Source: Burkholderia sp. Ax-1719
GTDB lineage: Bacteria; Pseudomonadota; Gammaproteobacteria; Burkholderiales; Burkholderiaceae
Reading direction: 5' to 3'
Length of the DNA stretch: 64,000 nucleotides
Assembly (NCBI RefSeq): GCF_011753055.1
Contig: NZ_VWWJ01000001.1
Span: forward strand, 558,001-622,000
Shown here one piece after another: positions 16,205-23,974 of the stretch (its first letter is position 1; each line of letters starts with the position of its first letter). A program made the position numbers and the translations under genes. The notes beneath the pieces are model-generated. The model saw nothing but the letters and a program-made list of their open reading frames with translations, ran no database searches and was not told where the DNA came from.

Positions 16205-17740
16205 ATGAAACAGAATGAATCACGCCAGGGTAATGCTGAGACAGTCGTGCTCGACGCCCCCGATAGTGTATATGCGTCGCTGTGCAGCAAAATCAATTTC
16301 AAGCCTGTCGCCGAGGCTCGCCCGATGGAGGCGTTCCGGGATAGCGACACGCTTTCCGAAGCCTCCGCCGACGAGCGCATCGCGCGCGGCATGGGCGCTT
16401 TCCTTGAACTGGTCGCAAAGACGAGCCAACCGGTCGAGCGTCTGGACAAGTCATTGCTTGATTTCCATATCGGCCAGCTTGACCGCCAGATCAGCCGTCA
16501 GCTCGATGCGGTAATGCACGCACAGGCGTTTCAGGCACTGGAAGGCCGCTGGCGCGGTCTCAGGATGCTGGTTTCCAAGACAGATTTCCGCCGTAATGCG
16601 CGCATCGAGGTGCTCGACGTATCGAAGGAGTCGTTGCAGCGCGACTTCGAGGATACGCCCGAACTCATCCAGAGCGGTCTGTATCGCCTTACGTACATCG
16701 AGGAGTACGACACGCCGGGTGGCCAACCGGTCAGCGCGATGATCAGCGATTTCGAGTTCGAAAACTCGCCGATGGACATCGCTCTGCTGCGCAACATCTC
16801 GAAGGTGGCGGCTGCTGCCCACATGCCGTTCATCGGCTCGGTGGGCGCGGCCTTCTTCGGCAAGCAGTCGATGGAGGAAGTGGCGGCGATCCAGGATATC
16901 GGCAACTACTTCGACCGCGCCGAGTACATCAAGTGGAAGAGCTTCCGCGACACGGACGATGCGCGCTATGTGGGTCTGACGATGCCGCGCGTGCTCGGCC
17001 GCTTGCCATATGGTAAGGACACGGTGCCGGTGCGGGCGTTCAACTACGAAGAAGCAGTGACGGGCCCGGATCACGACAAATACTGCTGGGTGAATGCCTC
17101 GTTCGCGTTTGCGGCCAACATGAGCCGCAGCTTCGTCAATAATGGCTGGTGTGTCCAGATCCGCGGGCCGCAGGCAGGCGGCAAGGTCGAAGATCTGCCG
17201 GTCCATCTATACGACCTCGGCACCGGTACCCAGGCGAAGATCCCGACCGAAGTGCTAATCCCTGAGACGCGCGAGTTCGAGTTCGCGAACCTGGGCTTCA
17301 TTCCGCTCTCGTTCTACAAGAACCACGATTTCGCGTGTTTTTTCTCGGCAAGCTCCGCGCAGAAGCCCTCGCTCTATGAGACCAGGGAGGCTACGGCCAA
17401 CAGCCGTATCAATGCGCGCCTGCCGTACATCTTCCTGCTCTCGCGTATCGCGCACTACCTCAAGCTGATTCAGCGCGAGAATATCGGCACAACCAAGGAC
17501 CGGCGTCTGCTCGAACTCGAACTGAACAGCTGGATCAAGGGCCTCGTCACCGAGATGAAGGATCCGGGCGATGAACTGCAGGCCTCGCATCCGCTGCGCG
17601 AAGCGAAGGTGACCGTTGAGGACATCGAGGACAACCCGGGCTTCTTCCGCATCAAGCTCTTCATCATCCCGCACTTCCAGGTCGAAGGCATGGATATTGG
17701 CTTGTCGCTGGTGTCGCAGATGCCCAAGGCCAAGAGCTGA
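16205..17740 (+). CDS. tssC: T6SS contractile sheath large subunit TssC (first copy)
   Basis: A 511-residue TssC/VipB. Family segments include DRQISRQLDAVMHAQAFQALEGRWRGL, KVAAAAHMPFIG, RFxxRLPYG-type sequence VLGRLPYGKDTVPV, NARLPYIFLLSRIAHYLK and the C-terminal FFRIKLFIIPHFQVEGMDIGLSLVSQMPKA. ATG 16205 is preceded by AGGA and gives the usual 500-residue length; the frame remains open into the end of tssB, but those extra codons look nonconserved. It includes the N-terminal region (about residues 1-85) that is largely absent from the second copy at 22295. It probably forms the working sheath with TssB. Confidence 0.96.
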   Translation: MKQNESRQGNAETVVLDAPDSVYASLCSKINFKPVAEARPMEAFRDSDTLSEASADERIARGMGAFLELVAKTSQPVERLDKSLLDFHIGQLDRQISRQLDAVMHAQAFQALEGRWRGLRMLVSKTDFRRNARIEVLDVSKESLQRDFEDTPELIQSGLYRLTYIEEYDTPGGQPVSAMISDFEFENSPMDIALLRNISKVAAAAHMPFIGSVGAAFFGKQSMEEVAAIQDIGNYFDRAEYIKWKSFRDTDDARYVGLTMPRVLGRLPYGKDTVPVRAFNYEEAVTGPDHDKYCWVNASFAFAANMSRSFVNNGWCVQIRGPQAGGKVEDLPVHLYDLGTGTQAKIPTEVLIPETREFEFANLGFIPLSFYKNHDFACFFSASSAQKPSLYETREATANSRINARLPYIFLLSRIAHYLKLIQRENIGTTKDRRLLELELNSWIKGLVTEMKDPGDELQASHPLREAKVTVEDIEDNPGFFRIKLFIIPHFQVEGMDIGLSLVSQMPKAKS

Positions 17741-17831
17741 CCGGGCGTTGTCAATGTGAACCGCGCCGGGGCAGCCCAACGCCCCGGCGCAATGACTTTT
17801 CCTGCCTGCTTTGTCTGTTAAGGATCCGTTG

Positions 17832-19424
17832 ATGCTTTCCGGCTTGCTCAGAACGCTGTTTCCGTCGCGAGATGTGGAGCAGTTCACCCGCTCGCGTCTT
17901 GATACCTGGGGCGACTGGTTACAGCCGCTGCCAGGGGATCGTGGCGTGGGACGCGACCCCGGCTACGAGGATGCGTTTTTTACGCTGAAGGACGAGGCCA
18001 CCCGGCTCTCGGGCATCGACGATGCACTAATCGTGCGTACATGCGAACAATTGCTCAGGGAAACCGGCAAGGATCTGAGACTGGCCGGCTACTATGCTGG
18101 CGCGCGCCTGAGGCAGGACGGCCCGGCAGGTTTTGCAGATGGGCTGGAACTGGCTGCCGCGCTCGTCGAGCGGTTTGGGGAAACCGTGTTGCCCGCGCGC
18201 GCCGAGGCAAAGAAGGGCGCGTTGGACATGCTGGCCACGGCGCGCATGGTCGAGTTGCTCGACAGAAGCGGGGAGTCTGCATCTTCGGAACGTGAACGCG
18301 CGCTGGAGCGCTCACTGGCCGCGCTCGATGTGCTGGTGACGCAGACAGCCACCTGGGCAGAGGCCGCGCGTCCGAACCTGGAACCCTTGATTTCAAGATT
18401 CGACCGCCGGGATGAACCCATCGCTGGCGCCGACGCTGAGCAGGCAACCGCGCCCGCCATGACTGGCGCAAGCGCATCTGGCACGATAGCTTCGGCACGC
18501 GATCTGCTGGAGCAGGCGCGCACGATGGCCACGTGGCTGCGTGAACAGGAGCAGGGCTATTTGCCGTCAGCGCGGCTTGTGCGATGCATACGCTGGGATA
18601 CCCTGCACGAAGTGCCACCGACGGATGCCGCCTCGCATACGCGGCTCGCTGGCCCGCGTCCGGAACTGCGCGCGCAGATGAAGCGGCTCGTGCTGCAGAA
18701 GCAGTGGAACGAACTACTGGAGCGGGTCGAAGGCGCGTTCATGGAGGGTGTCAATCACCTATGGTTCGATCTGCAGCACTTTCAGCATGTGGCGCTTGAC
18801 CACGCGGGCGTGCCGTACAGCGCATGGCGCGAACTGCTGCGCGCCGACTTCGCGCTTTTTCTCGAGCGACTACCCGGCATTGAGCGCTTGTCGTTCAATG
18901 ACGGCACGCCGTTCGCGGACGATACGACACTGGAGTGGATCGCTCGACACGCGGTCGTGCGAGATCTGGAAGCTGGGGAGGTTGTAGCGCCGCTGCCCGT
19001 ATCCGCCGATAGCGAGGAGGGCGGTGCAGGAGATTGGCCCGAGATCGAGGCTCAGGCGCGGGATATCACGGCGCGCGATGGCATTGAGGTGGCCTTTGCG
19101 TGGCTAGAAGGGCTACCTGGCATGAAGACGGAACGGCACCGGTTCCTGCAGCGTTTTGTGATGGCGCGTCTCGCACAGAATGCCGGGCGGGCGGATACGG
19201 CCATGGCGCTGCTGCTGGAACTGGATGCGGCCGCGGTTTCGTTACCGCTCGTGCGCTGGGACCCGGCGCTGGTGTTCGAGATCAAGCTGCAGTTATTCAA
19301 GGCACTGAAGGCCGCGAGCAGTCGCAAAGATGCGGACAAGCCTGGAATCGCTCGCCGGATTGCAGGGCTGCAGGGCGAGATGACGGTGCTGGATCCGGCG
19401 CGCATGCTTTCGCTGGACCAGTGA
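17832..19424 (+). CDS. tssA: T6SS protein TssA (ImpA N-terminal domain family)
   Basis: A protein of about 530 residues. The N-terminal ImpA-like region shows GVGRDPGYEDAFFTLKDEATRLSGIDDALIVRTCEQLLRETGKDLRLAGYY, the recognisable TssA signature. The C-terminal part contains AEIEAQARDI-like and RFVMARLAQNAGRADTAMALLLELD helices of the VasJ type. TssA caps the growing sheath and baseplate during assembly. An in-frame TTG at 17811 exists, but ATG 17832 has AAGGA seven bases upstream and is preferred. It is the last gene of the tssB-tssC1-tssA unit and converges on the PAAR gene with about 90 bp between the stops. Confidence 0.92.
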   Translation: MLSGLLRTLFPSRDVEQFTRSRLDTWGDWLQPLPGDRGVGRDPGYEDAFFTLKDEATRLSGIDDALIVRTCEQLLRETGKDLRLAGYYAGARLRQDGPAGFADGLELAAALVERFGETVLPARAEAKKGALDMLATARMVELLDRSGESASSERERALERSLAALDVLVTQTATWAEAARPNLEPLISRFDRRDEPIAGADAEQATAPAMTGASASGTIASARDLLEQARTMATWLREQEQGYLPSARLVRCIRWDTLHEVPPTDAASHTRLAGPRPELRAQMKRLVLQKQWNELLERVEGAFMEGVNHLWFDLQHFQHVALDHAGVPYSAWRELLRADFALFLERLPGIERLSFNDGTPFADDTTLEWIARHAVVRDLEAGEVVAPLPVSADSEEGGAGDWPEIEAQARDITARDGIEVAFAWLEGLPGMKTERHRFLQRFVMARLAQNAGRADTAMALLLELDAAAVSLPLVRWDPALVFEIKLQLFKALKAASSRKDADKPGIARRIAGLQGEMTVLDPARMLSLDQ

Positions 19425-19514
19425 GCGCGGGTCGACACGGTGACGATTCTCGCATGCCTCTGTATATGCCTCGTCAATTGCTGTCTGCCCACCGGCGGTA
19501 CCGCCTGACTGGGC

Positions 19515-19793
19515 TTACTCGTCGTAGAATTCGGAACGGGCGATCACACGGTTCTCCCCTCGCGGACACTGGCACGCCACGATGTCGTTGTCCTTCACGG
19601 CAGCGACGTTATCCGTCAATCCCCAATTTTGCGCCGTTCCCAGCATCGGGCCGTTCTGCCCGCAGCGCCCACAGGATGCGAGTCCCCCATTTTTCGCGAG
19701 GGCACCATTCTCGTCTGAAAAGTTTTCGTCACCGTCGAGCACCATGCCTCCGGTGGTCGTCTTATTGCCCTTCACTGCCAGCATCGTTGCCAC
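19515..19793 (-). CDS. PAAR-domain protein, T6SS spike tip
   Basis: A 92-residue PAAR protein, expected to sharpen the VgrG spike. The PAAR-type start AVKGNKTTTGGMVLDG is followed by paired cysteines in ASCGRCGQNG and ACQCPRGENRVIA, which could bind a metal ion in the tip. No effector domain is fused. GTG 19793 is chosen because GGAGAG lies five bases upstream; ATG 19784 is within the same reading frame and less well spaced. It is the last gene of the minus-strand unit starting with tssC2 and follows tssE by about 30 bp. Which effectors use this tip is unknown. Confidence 0.85.
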   Translation of the reverse strand: MATMLAVKGNKTTTGGMVLDGDENFSDENGALAKNGGLASCGRCGQNGPMLGTAQNWGLTDNVAAVKDNDIVACQCPRGENRVIARSEFYDE

Positions 19794-19824
19794 GGAATCT
19801 CTCCCTGATGAGTTTGAAAAGAAC

Positions 19825-20256
19825 TTAGTAGCGGTCAAGTGCGGTTTGGCGCATCTTCAGCCGCGTCTTGCCGTCCGGCGTGAAGACTGTGTCGAACCGC
19901 ACGAGCCCTTCATGACGCATGTGGCAAGCCAGCGTAAAACTGACCATCATGCCGGGTTCCGGAGTCGTCACCTCAATCCCGACCGACTCCAGGCGCGGTT
20001 CGTACTTGAGCAAAGTCGATTCAATGGCGTTGCGCAGCTTGTGCGTCGACGAAGGCAGATGGCGATAGATTTCTGATAGGTCGTCGAGCCCGAAGTCCGG
20101 CAGGTGGGCGAGCGAGCCACGCCGGCTGTTCAGAATCCGCTCGACGTTGTCCCGCACCGAAAGGAAGGTCTGGTTTTCAACGGAGAAGTCGCTCACGACC
20201 GAGCCATCGGCAAAATGCCCCGTGATCCGCTCGAATAGTCCGGGTCCTTTACGCAT
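19825..20256 (-). CDS. tssE: T6SS baseplate protein TssE (gp25-like)
   Basis: A 143-residue gp25-family baseplate wedge component. Family motifs are SVRDNVERILNSRRGSLAHLPDFGLDDLSEIY and the C-terminal strands around VSFTLACHMR. ATG 20256 has a GAGG ribosome-binding site that overlaps the tssL2 stop, seven bases away; the longer open frame from 20337 would read through the end of tssL2. It lies in the operon tssC2-tssK-tssL2-tssE-PAAR, in which spacing is tight and translation probably coupled. Confidence 0.93.
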   Translation of the reverse strand: MRKGPGLFERITGHFADGSVVSDFSVENQTFLSVRDNVERILNSRRGSLAHLPDFGLDDLSEIYRHLPSSTHKLRNAIESTLLKYEPRLESVGIEVTTPEPGMMVSFTLACHMRHEGLVRFDTVFTPDGKTRLKMRQTALDRY

Positions 20257-20263
20257 AAGTGCC

Positions 20264-20938
20264 TCAATGCGCCATGCCGGCGATCGACGACAGCAGCCAG
20301 CGGTCGATGGCAAACCACACAAGTCCAGCAGCCACACACGCCATGAGGACCCACGCGAGCGGCGACAGGGGGCGCCTGCGCCAGTGTGTCGGGTTCACCA
20401 CTAGCGGGCCCGATAAATCCGGTGTTGTACCTGTGTCCATGCCCATGGCTCGGGTAAGACGCTCATTGATCGCGTGAATGAGCTTCGTGCGCGCATCAGC
20501 CTCGTTCGCGGCATAGCGCCCTCTGAATCCGAGGCTCAGCACGGCGGCAAAGATGCCCAGCAAGGGCAGGACTGGCCTGGGCTCCCGCAGACGCTGGCCG
20601 ATGCGCCGCAGCAGTTCCTCGCCAGCATCATTGCGGCCGAACATCTTGACCTGCAAGGGCTCGCGTGCCCACGCATCGCGCTCCTCTTCGCCCAGCCCAT
20701 TGAGCGCTGCCTCGTCGAGCAAGGCACATTGCGCATAGAGTGCATCGTCGATCACGTCGTGTGGATGGCCACGTCGCAACAACTCCTCACGCAGACTGAC
20801 GACCTGCTTATCGCATTGCTCACGTAGATCGTGAAGCGATGGCGTGCGTTTGCCAGACAGCGCCACGATCGTGCGTGCGGTATCGCGCAAAGCAACGGGC
20901 AGTAGTTCTGGAATGGAGCGGGCTGAGGCGATCTTCAT
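20264..20938 (-). CDS. tssL: T6SS membrane protein TssL, DotU family (second copy)
   Basis: A 224-residue DotU/TssL. The helical domain contains HDVIDDALYAQCALLDEAALNGL and LLGIFAAVLSLGFRGRYAANEAD, and a C-terminal transmembrane helix follows (LSPLAWVLMACVAAGLVWFAI). It starts with the ATGA overlap on tssK. It shares the family core with TssL1 at 14317 but differs clearly in sequence and lacks the long N-terminal part. Its place between tssK and tssE is the more usual T6SS arrangement, so it is probably the canonical TssL partner of TssM. What the two copies do separately is open. Confidence 0.93.
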   Translation of the reverse strand: MKIASARSIPELLPVALRDTARTIVALSGKRTPSLHDLREQCDKQVVSLREELLRRGHPHDVIDDALYAQCALLDEAALNGLGEEERDAWAREPLQVKMFGRNDAGEELLRRIGQRLREPRPVLPLLGIFAAVLSLGFRGRYAANEADARTKLIHAINERLTRAMGMDTGTTPDLSGPLVVNPTHWRRRPLSPLAWVLMACVAAGLVWFAIDRWLLSSIAGMAH

Positions 20939-22281
20939 GACGGCAGCACCGCATAGAGCTCAAGCTCAGCTTCGGGAATCGATGCCGGCAGATAGATCTG
21001 GCACGTGCGGGCGGCGATCATCCGCGCAAACGCGGGGTCGGTACTGTCGACGGCGAAGTACTGGTTCTCGATGCGCACGGGAATGGCGGCCGGCAGACGC
21101 GATACGGCGCGCAACGGAATACCGGCGAGCGCCGAGTTGACAACCTGCTCCACCTCGTCGGGCGCACCCATCTTGCACAGCTTCGGCAACTGCTCAAGCA
21201 GCGCGTGAGCTGGCATCGATGCGCGCACCGAGAGGTAGTAGTCGGTATCCTCGGTGAGCCGCTCGTCGTTGATCTGGCCGCGCCACATCGAGGTGCGCAG
21301 GCGCTCGAGCGTGACAGGTACGACCCGCGAAGGAATCACCGCATCCAGCAGTGCGCGGATCAGGGATTCCAGCTCTTCAAATACCGGTTCTGGTGCGAAA
21401 TGGTCGTACGCGGGAATGGCCTGTAGCGTCTCTGTGGTCGAGAACGTAAGTAGCGATCCAGCCAGGCGTGCGAGCACAGCGTACAGTCGTTCAGGATGCT
21501 GATCGGGCGCCTGGGCAAGACGCGCCAGTTCTGGCCACGTACTGTTCACCGAATGCAGCAGCCAGAAGAGCGCAACGTCGGACACCGCATAGTCAGCGAT
21601 CTGGTCCGAGCGCTCCTTGCGGCGTACCGCAAGACTGGCGCTCTTGGCCGTCAGGATCTCAGACAGGCGTCGCACGCGCTGCGTGAGCCGCGTGCTGGCC
21701 GACAGGAGCAGACACGGTGGCACAAACGTTTCGTCCTGCTCGAAGCGACCCTGTGGCGTGCGGATGAGACGCGCAACCGGACAGGTAATGTAGTCGTCCG
21801 GTTTCTCGAAGTCGAACAGCATCGCCACAATCTGGCGCTCGACGCTGATCTCTTCTTTTCCCTCGCCGTTGATGTCGACGACATGCAAGTATTCGCGCGT
21901 CACGCGCCGGGGCCGCGCATACTTCTCGCCAGGCTCCGCGCAGTTGCTGCCCTTAGGATCAACGAGGGCTACGCCGGCGAGCACCGTGACCGTGTCGACA
22001 TTGGCCGGAATGTCGGCCAGATTGCGAGCGCCCGGCAGCCAGTCGGCGGTCTCGCTGTCGATCAGCGTGCCATCGCGCAGACGCGCTGTGAGCCTGGTGA
22101 GTTGCAGTCGGTCAACGGCAAGCGCCTTCGCATCCAGTGCGACAGTGCAGACGCCCCAGGCGTCGGGACTGACGATGCGGGCGACATGATCATTGGCGAA
22201 CTTTTCCCACAGCGCCTGCTGCTGGAAGTGCTGCGGCGTCATGAAAATGCCGCGCGCCCACAGGGGTTTGGTGATTTCCAT
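20935..22281 (-). CDS. tssK: T6SS baseplate protein TssK
   Basis: A 448-residue TssK, the adaptor linking the baseplate to TssL/TssM. The N-terminus PLWARGIFMTPQHFQQQALWEKF is diagnostic, followed by the beta-rich shell domain and the C-terminal region with RLRTSMWRGQINDERLTEDTDYYLSVRA. The stop overlaps the tssL2 start as ATGA, giving translational coupling. It follows tssC2 by 13 bp. Length and order match T6SS loci in Burkholderia. Nothing looks altered. Confidence 0.97.
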   Translation of the reverse strand: MEITKPLWARGIFMTPQHFQQQALWEKFANDHVARIVSPDAWGVCTVALDAKALAVDRLQLTRLTARLRDGTLIDSETADWLPGARNLADIPANVDTVTVLAGVALVDPKGSNCAEPGEKYARPRRVTREYLHVVDINGEGKEEISVERQIVAMLFDFEKPDDYITCPVARLIRTPQGRFEQDETFVPPCLLLSASTRLTQRVRRLSEILTAKSASLAVRRKERSDQIADYAVSDVALFWLLHSVNSTWPELARLAQAPDQHPERLYAVLARLAGSLLTFSTTETLQAIPAYDHFAPEPVFEELESLIRALLDAVIPSRVVPVTLERLRTSMWRGQINDERLTEDTDYYLSVRASMPAHALLEQLPKLCKMGAPDEVEQVVNSALAGIPLRAVSRLPAAIPVRIENQYFAVDSTDPAFARMIAARTCQIYLPASIPEAELELYAVLPS

Positions 22282-22294
22282 CGTTGATAGGGAT

Positions 22295-23698
22295 TCAGGT
22301 AAGGGAGGCGGGCAGGTCCCGATCTTGGGCCTTGGGCATTTGCGACATGAGCGACAGGCTCACATCCATGCCCTCGATCTGGAAGTGCGGAACAATGTAG
22401 AGCGCGATGCGAAAAAATCCGGGATTGTCTTCGATGTCGTATACTTCGACACGGGCCTCGCGCAAGGGATGGGACGCCTGTAGTTCATCGCCTGCGTCCT
22501 TCATTTCCGTGACGAGGTCCTTGATCCAGTTGTTCAGTTCGAGTTCAAGCAGACGCCGGTCTTTCGTCGTACCGATGTTCTCGCGCTGGATGAGCTTCAG
22601 GTAGTGCGCTATACGCGAGAGCAGGAAAATGTACGGTAGGCGTGCATTAATACGGCTGTTGGCTGAAGCATCCGGCGTGTCGAAGACTGCGGGCTGCTGC
22701 GTAGAATGCGCGGAGTAAAAGCAGGCGTAATCGTGATTGCTGGTGTATGAAAGCGCGATCAACCCGAGCCCGGCGAATTCGAATTCACGGGTTTCTAGAA
22801 TCAGTGCGTCGGTCGCGATCTTGCCCAGAGCGCCCGTATCAAGATCGTAGAGATGAACCGGTAGATCTGGAATCAGGCCGCCGGCTCTCGGGCCCCGGAT
22901 GTGCAGACACCATCCGTTGCGAACGAAACTTCTCACCAGGTTCACGGCAAACGCAAATGCCGCGTTCGCCCACACGAAGGCACCACTTCCGCCACCCCGA
23001 ACGTCCTCGATGTAGTTGAACGCCTGTACGGGGAGGGTGTCAGGTCCGTACGGCAGGCGTGCGAGGAACCGTGGCATCGTCAGTCCGACATAGCGCGCGT
23101 CCTCCGTTTCCCGGAACGCCTTCCATTTGAGATACGTTGCACGCTCGAAATAACCGGGCAGGTCGCGCATTCCTGCCACTTCCTCCATCGACGCCCGTCC
23201 AAAGAACGCCGGCGCAACCGCGCCGATAAAGGGCATATGCGCCGCAGCAGAGACCTTGGAGAGGCTGCGCAGCAGCGCGATGTCCGGCGCACTGGCATCG
23301 AACGCGTAGTTCGCGATGATTGCAGCAAAGGGATAGGCCCCTGGCGTGTCGTATTCCTGCGTGTAGGTCTGGATGAATAGGCCGCTCTGCGTCAGATCGG
23401 GCGCATCCTCGAAGTCCCGGCGCAACGTTTCCTTCGAAACGTCAAGAACCTCGATCTGCACCCGGCTGCGAAAGTCCGTCCGGTCCACCAGAAACTGCAA
23501 CCCGCGCCATCCCGATTCGAGCGTCTGGAATGCGGGGTGATGCAGGATGGCGTCGATCTGGACGCCGAGCATTCGGTCTAGGGTAGCAAGGTCGTGATCG
23601 ATGTGCAGCGTGTCGAGGCGCATATGTTCGTGGACGAACACGGCGGGATTCGTGGCCTGAATGTCTCGCGGGGTATTGCTCTGGGCGCCTGCGTTCAT
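22295..23698 (-). CDS. tssC: TssC-like sheath protein (second copy, shortened N-terminus)
   Basis: A 467-residue paralogue of TssC. It is strongly similar to the copy at 16205 from its position about 30 onward (EVLDVSKETLRRDFEDAPDL, AAAHMPFIG, RFLARLPYGPDTLPV, NARLPYIFLLSRIAHYLK, CQMPKA-type end), but about 45 N-terminal residues are missing. Many codons differ synonymously between the copies, so the duplication is old. Loci with two TssC proteins are known (ImpC/ImpD in Rhizobium, TssC41/TssC40 in Agrobacterium), where one copy is the working sheath protein. No tssB accompanies this copy. It is the first gene of the minus-strand unit, divergent from vgrG. Confidence 0.93.
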   Translation of the reverse strand: MNAGAQSNTPRDIQATNPAVFVHEHMRLDTLHIDHDLATLDRMLGVQIDAILHHPAFQTLESGWRGLQFLVDRTDFRSRVQIEVLDVSKETLRRDFEDAPDLTQSGLFIQTYTQEYDTPGAYPFAAIIANYAFDASAPDIALLRSLSKVSAAAHMPFIGAVAPAFFGRASMEEVAGMRDLPGYFERATYLKWKAFRETEDARYVGLTMPRFLARLPYGPDTLPVQAFNYIEDVRGGGSGAFVWANAAFAFAVNLVRSFVRNGWCLHIRGPRAGGLIPDLPVHLYDLDTGALGKIATDALILETREFEFAGLGLIALSYTSNHDYACFYSAHSTQQPAVFDTPDASANSRINARLPYIFLLSRIAHYLKLIQRENIGTTKDRRLLELELNNWIKDLVTEMKDAGDELQASHPLREARVEVYDIEDNPGFFRIALYIVPHFQIEGMDVSLSLMSQMPKAQDRDLPASLT

Positions 23699-23974
23699 GG
23701 TTTCGTGTCTTATCTTTCCCAGCTATGTTTGGCCAGCGATATTTATCATGACGCGCGTCTCAAAATAATATTCGAGCATCAAGAATGGCAAGGTTATGAC
23801 CGGAAACAAAAATATCGTAAGGCGGAATCTGCATCGCTTTACTCGCAGTTCGAAGCGGCTTAATGTACTTCCCCTAAATAGCCGTTGCGAGCGCAATTAA
23901 GTTTCCATGCATCTATATCCGCGCTGGATCGAAGCGCAGGTAAAAAGCGCTGCTAACCAAGTGGGGAATGGATA

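Noticed and set aside
23594..23863. 89-codon plus-strand open frame between tssC2 and vgrG
   Set aside because: Its first part is antisense to tssC2, no ribosome-binding site is visible and no domain is recognised.
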